Source: ATM1 sp003577165 (GTDB lineage: Bacteria; Armatimonadota; Fimbriimonadia; Fimbriimonadales; ATM1). Taken from it: a stretch of DNA of 64,000 nucleotides. Both the position numbers and the translations under genes were made by a program. The stretch spans positions 1-64,000 of the forward strand of contig SZPM01000011.1 of NCBI GenBank assembly GCA_030263715.1, read 5' to 3'. Shown here in pieces: positions 50,089 to 58,288 of this stretch; position 1 is the first letter of the stretch, and every line of letters starts with the position of its first letter. The notes beneath the pieces are model-generated. The model saw only the letters and a list, made by a program, of their open reading frames with translations. It made no database searches and had not been told where the DNA came from.

Positions 50089-51306
50089 ATGCGACGCTAC
50101 GCCGTACTCACGCTTTCTGTTTCTGCCATCTTCCTGATGGCCGTCGGCGTGCTCGCGAACAGCAAAACGCTCTTCATCATGTGCACGCTCATGATGATGA
50201 CGTTGGTCGCGATGCGCCTGCAGGCGATGTTAGCGACGCGGGGACTGAAGTTTGAGAGGATCGCTCCAACCGTCATGGTCGCCGGTGAGCTCGTTTCGAT
50301 TCGCCTGCGCGTGTGGTCGTTGATCCGCCTGAGAAGGCCGCTGCTCATCATCACGGATGTGCTCCCTCCCAAGCTCGCTTCCGAGACTGACCTTCGCCCG
50401 CTCCCCGTCGCGCCCAATTTTGAGGAGGCGGTCGAAACGCGATATGAGATTCGACCGCTGAAGCGGGGCATCTTCCGGTGGTCGCGGGTGCGCGTGACGA
50501 GCACGGACTCTTTGGGGCTGATCATGGTGACGCGGGAATACGAAACGGAGCCCTTCGAGGTCGTGATTCACCCTGCCAAGATTCCGTTCGGCGCGGACAT
50601 GCTCGCACTCAGCGGCTGGGGCGCGAACCAATCCGACGAAGGGCGGAATCGGGGTGTCGGCATCGAGCCTCGGGGCGTGCGCGAGTTCATGCCCGGCGAT
50701 TCACTTCGGCAGGTGCATTGGAAGTCCACGGCGCGAACTGGTGTTCTTCAGGTGAAGGAGTTCGACACAGGTTTCAACACGAACCTCCTGATGATGGTTC
50801 AGCAGACGGACGGGACCGAAGCGGGCGATGGGGCGCTCACGACGCTTGAGGCGATGTGCGGACATGCTGCGTTCCTCGCAGACGTCATGTTGAATCGCGG
50901 GAGTACCGTTTCGTTACCGAATCTGGAGTCGCCGCAAGTCACACCAGCGAATTCGAGCGCAGTGAGATTCCGACAGGTTTGCGACGCATTGTCGGCAGCC
51001 AACGCGGATCGTCACCATTCGTTTGCGTCGGAATTCGATTCCGTTCTTCAGAAACTGCGAGGCGGTTCGACTCTTGTGCTGTTCCTTTCGGCGGCAGAGC
51101 CCGGACTCTCGGACGCGATTCGTCGCGCTGCCAACCATGCGCAGGTCGTTTGCCTGGTTTACGACGCTCCTTCCTACGCGGGCACTCCGCTTGCCAAGGG
51201 CCGCATCCCTGCGACGGATCCCGACTTTCTTGCAGCAATATCCATGCCCGGCGTGACCATCAAGATGATGGCAAACCCGTTCCACAGCGATGAGAAAGCG
51301 GCTTAG
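50089..51306 (+). CDS. DUF58 domain protein
   Basis: 405 residues. Two N-terminal membrane helices (about 5-45) then a soluble region. The DUF58 signature RGVREFMPGDSLRQVHWKSTARTGVLQVKEFD lies near 197-228, with a later von Willebrand-like part. It starts right after the moxR stop codon and overlaps the transglutaminase gene by 17 bp. Partner of the MoxR ATPase. Confidence 0.92.
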   Translation: MRRYAVLTLSVSAIFLMAVGVLANSKTLFIMCTLMMMTLVAMRLQAMLATRGLKFERIAPTVMVAGELVSIRLRVWSLIRLRRPLLIITDVLPPKLASETDLRPLPVAPNFEEAVETRYEIRPLKRGIFRWSRVRVTSTDSLGLIMVTREYETEPFEVVIHPAKIPFGADMLALSGWGANQSDEGRNRGVGIEPRGVREFMPGDSLRQVHWKSTARTGVLQVKEFDTGFNTNLLMMVQQTDGTEAGDGALTTLEAMCGHAAFLADVMLNRGSTVSLPNLESPQVTPANSSAVRFRQVCDALSAANADRHHSFASEFDSVLQKLRGGSTLVLFLSAAEPGLSDAIRRAANHAQVVCLVYDAPSYAGTPLAKGRIPATDPDFLAAISMPGVTIKMMANPFHSDEKAA

Positions 51307-53386
51307 CGCGGCACAGCAGCTTCAGTTGCTCGAAGCGAGCGGCACTGACTATTTGCTGCTCGCAGCCGCCTGCGCGATACCCTTGTTTACGGCCGGCGCG
51401 TCGGTTCTGCAGCCGTTCCTCGGCCTGTTCTTCGTCGGCGTCGCCGCTACAGGGATCCTGTTCAGCTTCCTGTTCCGAAAGGTCATGCCGAAGGGGCCGT
51501 GGTCGAAACATCTCGGCTGGCTGTTGGCGGCCGTCGCGATCGTCGTGGCGTTCAACATCGTGCGTCTGAACCGCGCTTTGCCCAATGAAGGGTTTGAGAT
51601 CGAGTTCATCCACATGTCGTTCCTGTGCTGGCTGATGTCGCTGAGCGCTTTCTTCCTATGGAACGACGGATCCATGCTCTTCCAAACGGTGCCGGGAATC
51701 GCGCTGTTTGGAATCATCAGTTGGCTCGACACCACTCAGTTCTTCGAGATCAGCCTCATCCTGTTCAGCGTTACTATCGCCGTGCTGCTTACTCGCCTGC
51801 ATACGAGGCGCATGTACGCGATGGCGCGGGCGGCTGGATTCGTGGACATTGACGATCTGCGACGCGGCCCATGGAAGGCGATGGCAGGGCCGCTTCTCGC
51901 GATCGCTTCGATGCTCGTCGTCGCGGGGATTGCGCACTTGGCGGGCCCGGGCATCGGGGGGGCGGTGCGAACGCTTGCCGGTTCGCCGCAGATCTCTTTC
52001 ACCCCGCCGGTCCGGGCGACTCGCGCGTCGTTCGGCATCGTGGACCGTCCGATTGGAGCGGGCCCTGCGATCAGCAGCGACGCGCCGGTCATGCGCGTTC
52101 AGGTGAGGGGCCCCGCTCGGTACCTCCGAGCGCATGCCTACCAGGTGTATCGTGGAAATGGTTGGGTGTTGGTGTCCCGCGTCGGCAGCCTGTTTCCTTC
52201 GTCGGAAACGCCCGTCTCCAGAGTTCCTGATGCGAAAGTCTATCGCCTCAACCCGCTTTACGAACTGAAGCAGTTTCAGACGACTCGAATTCTCGTAGAA
52301 AGTCAGTCGAGAAGGCACACGTACTTCTACAGCCCTGGCAGCACGCTTCGCATCGAGTATCCGGGCAACGTGTCGGTGTTTCGCGACGAGTTCCCGATGA
52401 TGGGCGACCAGTTCGGTCCGGGCGAACTCTATTATCTCGAGGCGGCGGTTCCAGAGCCGACGGCTGCCGACCTGCGAGCCGCGCCGCAGGCCGATCGGAC
52501 GACGTTTCGTTCCGGCTATCTTCAGAACGACCTTTACGACAAGGACGTGCAGGCGCTCGCTACGAAGTTGGCCCAGGGACAGAAGACCGACTACGACGTA
52601 GCGAAGACGATCACAGACTACGTCGCGTCGAACTGCAAGTACAACCTCGCAGCGGAGCGCATCACAGGTGATCGTGACCGAGTTGCGGCGTTCCTCTTCG
52701 ATACGAAGGAAGGGTACTGCGATCTGTTCGCCAGCGCTGTCGCAGTGCTCTGCAGGAGCAACGGAATTCCCGCTCGCGTGGTGGTGGGTTATCGGCTCGA
52801 CAATGAGAGCCTTCGCAATGGCTGGTATGAGATTCAAGATCGCCACGCGCACATGTGGACCGAGGTGTGGTTCCAGGACTACGGTTGGGTCCCGTTCGAC
52901 GCGACCGACAACGCGGAAGCGGTTCCAGGCTACGGGGTTGGCGCGTTACTCGACACGACGGGTGGCGACGTGTTCCGCTTGGTCGCGATTTCCGCAGGTG
53001 CGCTCCTCGGCGGCGTTGGACTGGTGTTGGCGATTGCCGCCCTCGTGAACTGGCGTCGGAATCGGCGGCTTTACTCGCCCGCGCTCCGCAGGCTGCGAGG
53101 CCCATACGTCGCCTTCATTGCGCACCTGCGTCGTCCGTTGCGGAGGCCGAAGAGGGCTGCCGAAACCCTGTCCGAGTACACGACCGCGTACTCGGAGGTG
53201 ATCGGCAATGGCGAAGTCGAACGGGAGATCGCGACTCAGTTCGAAATCGCTCTCTACGCCCAAGACGAGCCGAGCGATGAACAGGTAGCCTTGCTGAGAA
53301 GTGCCGTTGCCACGCTGAAGGCGAACGGCTCCGGCAAGAATGGAAATTCGCGAAACGGATCGAGTCGTACTTCTCAAGGGCACTGA
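51290..53386 (+). CDS. Transglutaminase-like membrane protein (TgpA type)
   Basis: 698 residues. Five or six N-terminal membrane helices are followed by a large outward domain with the transglutaminase triad: Cys in KEGYCDLFASAVAVLC, His in IQDRHAHMWTEVW, Asp in PFDATDN. A last membrane helix (about 560-585) and a cytoplasmic C-terminus follow, with a DUF4129-like segment (ETLSEYTTAYSEV). Cross-linking or cleavage of envelope proteins is expected. It overlaps the DUF58 gene by 17 bp and the holA gene by 47 bp. Confidence 0.9.
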   Translation: MRKRLSAAQQLQLLEASGTDYLLLAAACAIPLFTAGASVLQPFLGLFFVGVAATGILFSFLFRKVMPKGPWSKHLGWLLAAVAIVVAFNIVRLNRALPNEGFEIEFIHMSFLCWLMSLSAFFLWNDGSMLFQTVPGIALFGIISWLDTTQFFEISLILFSVTIAVLLTRLHTRRMYAMARAAGFVDIDDLRRGPWKAMAGPLLAIASMLVVAGIAHLAGPGIGGAVRTLAGSPQISFTPPVRATRASFGIVDRPIGAGPAISSDAPVMRVQVRGPARYLRAHAYQVYRGNGWVLVSRVGSLFPSSETPVSRVPDAKVYRLNPLYELKQFQTTRILVESQSRRHTYFYSPGSTLRIEYPGNVSVFRDEFPMMGDQFGPGELYYLEAAVPEPTAADLRAAPQADRTTFRSGYLQNDLYDKDVQALATKLAQGQKTDYDVAKTITDYVASNCKYNLAAERITGDRDRVAAFLFDTKEGYCDLFASAVAVLCRSNGIPARVVVGYRLDNESLRNGWYEIQDRHAHMWTEVWFQDYGWVPFDATDNAEAVPGYGVGALLDTTGGDVFRLVAISAGALLGGVGLVLAIAALVNWRRNRRLYSPALRRLRGPYVAFIAHLRRPLRRPKRAAETLSEYTTAYSEVIGNGEVEREIATQFEIALYAQDEPSDEQVALLRSAVATLKANGSGKNGNSRNGSSRTSQGH

Positions 53387-54407
53387 GCCCCTGCTGATCA
53401 GCACGACGATCGCGGATATCCTCGACAAGGCGGGTGTTTCCCAAGAGGACTCGTTCGACCACTCGGTCGTGGAGGCCTCCGACCTGACGGTGGCTGCCAT
53501 CGTGGATGCTGTCCAGACAACACCCTTTCTTTCGCCCAGGCGCAGCCTCGTGGCGAGGCGAGTCAATCGCCTAAAGAAGGAGGAGTGCGAGAGGCTCGCG
53601 GAGTTGGTCGGGGGCGTGCCGGATTTCGGCCTTCTCATCCTGACGTTCGAGCCCGTGGAAGAGGGCGATGGGGAGCGATGGACGGTCCTTTCGAAGGCCA
53701 TCAAGCCGATCGGATTCGTCCACGACACGAACTCGGACCGGGAAAGAGGAGGTCCGAAGTTGCTGGTTGATCAGGCAACGAAGGCCGGCGTCACACTGGA
53801 CTCCAGAATCGCAGAGGAACTCATCGCTCGCGTTGGGGGCCATCTGAGCGAGGCGTCGCTCGAACTCGAGAAGTTGATCGCCGTCGCCGATCCAGGCGGC
53901 CAGGTAACGAGAGAACTGGTGACGGAGTTGGTCCCAGAGTCTGCGGAGTGGAAGATCTGGAACCTGCTGAACGGCCTCTTAGACGGCAACGTCGAGGAAG
54001 CGCTGAAGCAGTACCGCTCTCTCGTGCGAGGTACGAGCGAGATCGAGAAAGCGTTCTACCGTGACATTCTGCCGCTGATGCGAGGCCAATTGCGTCTGAT
54101 ATGGCAGGCCGTCGCACTTCGCGAAGCCGGACTGCGGGTGGAGAGCGAAGAAGCGAAGCGGTTCATTCCGTCGAAGTCGTCCCTCACTGAGGTGGCGAAA
54201 AGAAGAAACTACCGCTACACGCGGATCATGGAAATGGGGCGAAAGGCGACGTTCGATCATCTCACTCGTCTCATGCGAATACTCGCCGAAGCGGACCTTC
54301 GCTCCAAGGGGGGGCTGGCTGGTTCCGATGAACGGGAGACGCTTGAGAGAATGATCGCTGAATTGTGTGAAGCATCGAGGAAAAGAACAGCGGGCGCGAG
54401 GCGCTGA
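53340..54407 (+). CDS. holA: DNA polymerase III subunit delta
   Basis: 355 residues. The pattern VVEASDLTVAAIVDAVQTTPFLSPRRSLVARRV, LIARVGGHLSEASLELEKL and the C-terminal helix bundle match the delta subunit of the clamp loader, which opens the beta clamp. The ATG at 53340 lies inside the end of the transglutaminase gene (47-bp overlap). An ATP-binding motif is absent, as usual for delta. Confidence 0.85.
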   Translation: MEIRETDRVVLLKGTEPLLISTTIADILDKAGVSQEDSFDHSVVEASDLTVAAIVDAVQTTPFLSPRRSLVARRVNRLKKEECERLAELVGGVPDFGLLILTFEPVEEGDGERWTVLSKAIKPIGFVHDTNSDRERGGPKLLVDQATKAGVTLDSRIAEELIARVGGHLSEASLELEKLIAVADPGGQVTRELVTELVPESAEWKIWNLLNGLLDGNVEEALKQYRSLVRGTSEIEKAFYRDILPLMRGQLRLIWQAVALREAGLRVESEEAKRFIPSKSSLTEVAKRRNYRYTRIMEMGRKATFDHLTRLMRILAEADLRSKGGLAGSDERETLERMIAELCEASRKRTAGARR

Positions 54408-54465
54408 CGACGATCCATGCAGATGGTAGACTACGCTTGCCTGAATTCAATTCCAAGGAGGGGGA

Positions 54466-55275
54466 ATGGCCACGACGATTCGTGATAGCCGGGGCTCCGG
54501 CAAGACCGCTCGCAGGGACGCCTGGTGGCTTCAGCCGTTGCTCACTGCGACCGTTCTAACCGCCTTCATTATCTACGCTACATTTCGGACTTTCGAGAAC
54601 GACAACTTTCTTCCAGAACTGAGTCGCAACGCGTCGGCTCTGTGGGAATCCGGAAGAGTCGGCCACCTGCTGAGCCCGTTCTATTCGCCCCTGTTCTTGG
54701 TGGATTGGCAGGTGATGGGATACCACGTCTCACCTGCAATTTTGATCTTGCCGTTTCCTCTGAGTTTCCGACTGACCTGTTACTACTACCGAAAAGCGTA
54801 CTACCGATCCTTCTTCATGGCGCCGCCTGCGTGTGCGGTTCAGGGAACCACCAAGAAGACTTATCGTGGTGAGCAGGTGTTCCCGTTCGTGATTCAGAAC
54901 CTGCATCGGTTCGCGTTCTACGCGGCATTCATCTTCATCTTCATACTCGCGTACGACGTCGTCCTTTCGATGAAGTACGTCGACGGTTGGGGGATCAGCC
55001 TCGGGACATTCGTGTTGCTCCTCAACGTGCTGCTGCTCGCAGGATACACGCTCGGCTGCCACTCACTCAGGCACCTGGTCGGCGGAAAACTCAATTGTTA
55101 CTCTTGCTCACTCGCAGCGAAGACCAGGCACGGCTTGTGGAAGAAGGTGACCTTCCTGAATGAGCGTCATGCGCTTTACGCTTGGGTGAGCCTGTTCGGC
55201 GTCGCGCTGGCGGACCTTTACGTTCGCTTTGTGTGTGCCGGCGTGATTACGGACTGGGTGTTGGTGAAGTTTTAG
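54466..55275 (+). CDS. sdhC: Succinate dehydrogenase membrane subunit (putative)
   Basis: 269 residues with five or six membrane helices and a strong ribosome-binding site (AAGGAGG). It abuts sdhA with no gap, so it is almost surely its membrane anchor. Several His (DWQVMGYHVSP, IQNLHRFAF, NERHALYAW) lie near helix ends and could bind heme or quinone. It is larger than usual SdhC, contains a loop with Cys (YSCSLAAK, PPACAV), and no separate SdhD gene is present. The function is assigned by context. Confidence 0.75.
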   Translation: MATTIRDSRGSGKTARRDAWWLQPLLTATVLTAFIIYATFRTFENDNFLPELSRNASALWESGRVGHLLSPFYSPLFLVDWQVMGYHVSPAILILPFPLSFRLTCYYYRKAYYRSFFMAPPACAVQGTTKKTYRGEQVFPFVIQNLHRFAFYAAFIFIFILAYDVVLSMKYVDGWGISLGTFVLLLNVLLLAGYTLGCHSLRHLVGGKLNCYSCSLAAKTRHGLWKKVTFLNERHALYAWVSLFGVALADLYVRFVCAGVITDWVLVKF

Positions 55276-57060
55276 ATGCCGCAATACGATACGTTTGAGC
55301 ATGACGTTCTGATCGTCGGCGCAGGTGGCGCCGGACTGAGGGCGGCGATCGGAGCGGTTGAGAAGGGCTGCAGCGTCTGCGTTGTGACGAAGTCGCTTCT
55401 TGGCAAAGCGCACACGGTGATGGCGGAAGGCGGGGCCGCCGCCGCACTCGGTAACTTCGACAACCAAGACGGTTGGAAGGTGCACTTCCGCGACACGATG
55501 CGCGGCGGGAAGTTTCTGAACAACTGGCGGACCGTGCAGATCTTCGCGATGGAGGCCCCGGAGCGAATTCTGGAATTGGAGCGTTACGGGGCTGTGTTCG
55601 ACAGGACGCCCGAGGGACTGATTTCGCAGAGGGCCTTCGGCGGCCACAGGTACAGGCGTCTCGCTCACGTCGGTGACCGAACCGGACTGGAACTGATTCG
55701 CACGCTGCAAGACAAGGCGGTTTCGGTCGGAATCGACGTTCAAATGGAGGTGACGCTCACTCGACTGCTGACGGACGGCGGCCGAGTCACAGGAGCGGTC
55801 GGATATCGCCGCGAGGACGGCTCCATCGTGGTCTTCCGGGCGAAGGCGGTCGTTCTGTGCTCCGGCGGGTGGGGGCGGATGTTCCGATTCACCTCCAACT
55901 CATGGGAATCGACAGGCGACGGTGCCGTCATGGCGTACGAAGCGGGAGCAGAACTGCAGGACATGGAGATGGTGCAGTTTCATCCGACGGGCATGATTTG
56001 GCCGCCGGGTGTTCGCGGCGTGCTTGTGACGGAAGGAGTTCGCGGAGATGGCGGCGTCTTGAAGAACGGCGCGGGCGAACGGTTCATGTTCAATCACGTT
56101 CCCGAGTTCTATCGGGCGGAGACGGCGGAAACGCCGGAAGAGGCGCTCCGTTGGGTGAACGACAAGGTGAATAACCGGCGACCACCGGAACTGCTGCCGC
56201 GCGACGTGGTAGCGCGCGCCATCTACAAGGAGGTTGAGGCGGGGAGGGGGAGCGAGCACGGAGGCGCTTACCTCGACGTCTCGCATATGGGCGCAGAGTA
56301 CATCAAGCGCAAGTTACCGAGCATGTACGATCAGTTCCTTCACCTCGGGGACGTGGACATCACAAAGCAGCCGATGGAGGTCTATCCGACTGTCCACTAC
56401 ACCATGGGCGGTGTGCCCGCGGAACCTGAGTCCTGCGCCACATCTCTTCCGGGCCTCTATGCCGCGGGCGAATGCGCCTGCGGCCTGCATGGCGCGAACC
56501 GACTGGGCGGAAACTCGCTCACCGATTTGCTTGTGTTCGGGAAGCGAGCGGGCGAGGCGGCTGGCGACTTCGCCATCGCGGAAGGACCTGGATCGATCTC
56601 CGAAGCCGAAATCCAAGAGGAAGTCGAGACTCTCATGAAGCCGCTCGGAGGAAGCGGAGGCGAGAACCCGTATCAGATTCACGCGGAACTGCAGGAGCAG
56701 ATGCAATCGGGTGCGATGATCGCCCGAACGGAAGAGGGCCTTCGACAGACACTCGACAAGATTCATGAACTCCAGCGGCGTGCGGAAGACATTCGGGTTC
56801 CCGGCGACACAAAGTTCAATCCTGGTTGGCACGCTGCAAGGGACGTCAAGAATATGCTGGTGAGCAGCGAGATCATCGTGTTATCCGCGCTGGAGCGGAA
56901 GGAGAGCCGTGGTGCGCAGTGGCGCTTGGATTATCCCAATGAAGACGCGTATTGGGCGCGCAACAACGTCATCGCGAAGAAAATCGATGGAAAGGTGTCC
57001 ATATCCCACAGAGAAGTGCCGGAGCCGCCCAGCGAATTGAAGGAGCTCTTACAGGATTAG
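55276..57060 (+). CDS. sdhA: Succinate dehydrogenase/fumarate reductase flavoprotein subunit
   Basis: 594 residues. FAD-binding GAGGAGLRAAIGAVEKG, the FAD-linking His in KAHTVMAEGGAAAA, the substrate/active-site region DMEMVQFHPTGM and LYAAGECACGLHGANRLGGNSL. It oxidises succinate to fumarate (or reverses this) and hands electrons to SdhB. Complete. It starts one base after the sdhC stop and ends 4 bp before sdhB. Confidence 0.95.
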   Translation: MPQYDTFEHDVLIVGAGGAGLRAAIGAVEKGCSVCVVTKSLLGKAHTVMAEGGAAAALGNFDNQDGWKVHFRDTMRGGKFLNNWRTVQIFAMEAPERILELERYGAVFDRTPEGLISQRAFGGHRYRRLAHVGDRTGLELIRTLQDKAVSVGIDVQMEVTLTRLLTDGGRVTGAVGYRREDGSIVVFRAKAVVLCSGGWGRMFRFTSNSWESTGDGAVMAYEAGAELQDMEMVQFHPTGMIWPPGVRGVLVTEGVRGDGGVLKNGAGERFMFNHVPEFYRAETAETPEEALRWVNDKVNNRRPPELLPRDVVARAIYKEVEAGRGSEHGGAYLDVSHMGAEYIKRKLPSMYDQFLHLGDVDITKQPMEVYPTVHYTMGGVPAEPESCATSLPGLYAAGECACGLHGANRLGGNSLTDLLVFGKRAGEAAGDFAIAEGPGSISEAEIQEEVETLMKPLGGSGGENPYQIHAELQEQMQSGAMIARTEEGLRQTLDKIHELQRRAEDIRVPGDTKFNPGWHAARDVKNMLVSSEIIVLSALERKESRGAQWRLDYPNEDAYWARNNVIAKKIDGKVSISHREVPEPPSELKELLQD

Positions 57061-57064
57061 GCCT

Positions 57065-57808
57065 ATGTCGAAAATCACCTTGTCGGTCTATCGAGGCGAC
57101 GCGAACGGTGGGGAGATGAAGACCTACACGGTCGACACTTTCCCTGGAATGGTGGTGCTCGATGCCATTCATCAGATCCAGGCCGAGCAGGACGGAACGC
57201 TCGCCTGTCGGTGGAACTGCAAAGCGGCGAAGTGTGGCTCCTGCAGCGCTGAAGTCAATGGGATGCCGAAGCTGATGTGCAAGACGCGCGTGGATGATTA
57301 TCCCGCCGACCAGCCGATCGTCGTTCATCCGCTCCGCACCTTTCCAATTGTCAAGGACTTAGTCGCCGACGTTTCTTGGAATTTCGAAGTTTCGAAGTCG
57401 ATCCCGATATTGAAACTCGCCGATGATGGTAGCGCCGAGCCACTCCGGATGCAGCAGGTCGATGTCGATCGGATTCAGGAATTCAGGAAGTGCATCGAGT
57501 GTTTCCTCTGCCAGACGGTGTGTCACGTGCTTCGGGACGGGGATAGAAAGGACATCTTCTTCGGCCCAAGGCAGATGGTGCGGCTCGCCTCGCTCGAGAT
57601 GCATCCTCTCGACGTGCTCGATCGCCGTCCGATGCTCAGGGAAACGGCCGGAGTGGGTATCTGCAATATCACGAAGTGCTGCACTGAGGTCTGCCCGGAG
57701 CACATCCACATTACGGACAACGCGATCATCCCGTTAAAAGAACGGGTGGCCGACACGTACTTCGATCCGGTCCAGAAGGTCCTTCGCTGGGTCGGCGGAC
57801 GCAAGTAA
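57065..57808 (+). CDS. sdhB: Succinate dehydrogenase/fumarate reductase iron-sulfur subunit
   Basis: 247 residues. N-terminal [2Fe-2S] site CRWNCKAAKCGSC, with the last Cys in KLMCKT. C-terminal clusters use CIECFLCQTVC and CNITKCCTEVCPEH, the [4Fe-4S] and [3Fe-4S] sites. Electrons pass from SdhA to the quinone site in the membrane subunit. It is the last gene of the sdhCAB operon. Confidence 0.95.
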   Translation: MSKITLSVYRGDANGGEMKTYTVDTFPGMVVLDAIHQIQAEQDGTLACRWNCKAAKCGSCSAEVNGMPKLMCKTRVDDYPADQPIVVHPLRTFPIVKDLVADVSWNFEVSKSIPILKLADDGSAEPLRMQQVDVDRIQEFRKCIECFLCQTVCHVLRDGDRKDIFFGPRQMVRLASLEMHPLDVLDRRPMLRETAGVGICNITKCCTEVCPEHIHITDNAIIPLKERVADTYFDPVQKVLRWVGGRK

Positions 57809-57874
57809 GAAGCGGGCCCCGCACCGACGGCGTTTCCTCGGCACCGGCCGCCGGCCTCTCCCGTTAAGGGGGGT

Positions 57875-58288
57875 GTGGAGGAAGATCGCACTCCGATGGA
57901 AGGGCTCCGCCAAGCGCCCGCCTCGGTGCAGGAGCGGCAGTCCGAAGCGTTGCAGAGCGAGACCGGGCCTGGCCCGCGGTTAGCGGTCGGTCCCCTCGTG
58001 GTGGACTTCGCAGCCAGAGACGCCTTCATCGGCGGGAAGCCCTGTGGCCTCACGGGTAAGGAGTTCGATGTCGTCGCCTACCTGGCGAACCACGCCGGAA
58101 GGGAGGTGAGCCGCCAGGAGTTGTTCAACAGCGTGTGGGGCTACGACATCGGCTTCAACACGAACAGCCTCGACGTCTACATCTACCGTGTCCGAAGGAA
58201 GATTGACGCGGACGGTTCGCGGCGGCTGCTGCAGACGAAACGAGGGCACGGTTATCGCCTCGTTCCGGATTCGACCGGCGAATCTTAG
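57875..58288 (+). CDS. Stand-alone OmpR-type winged-helix DNA-binding protein
   Basis: 137 residues. The C-terminal ~95 residues are a complete OmpR/PhoB-type DNA-binding domain (VDFAARDAFIGGKPCGLTGKEFDVVAYL ... NSVWGYD ... YIYRVRRKIDADG). The receiver domain that normally precedes it is missing; only ~40 polar residues are in front. It may be a constitutive or protein-partnered regulator. GTG start at 57875; an ATG at 57896 is also possible. Four-base overlap with the convergent metG gene. Confidence 0.8.
   Translation: MEEDRTPMEGLRQAPASVQERQSEALQSETGPGPRLAVGPLVVDFAARDAFIGGKPCGLTGKEFDVVAYLANHAGREVSRQELFNSVWGYDIGFNTNSLDVYIYRVRRKIDADGSRRLLQTKRGHGYRLVPDSTGES

Noticed and set aside
51656..52852. 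398-codon minus-strand open frame
   Set aside because: Antisense to the transglutaminase gene; Arg/His-rich, no motif.
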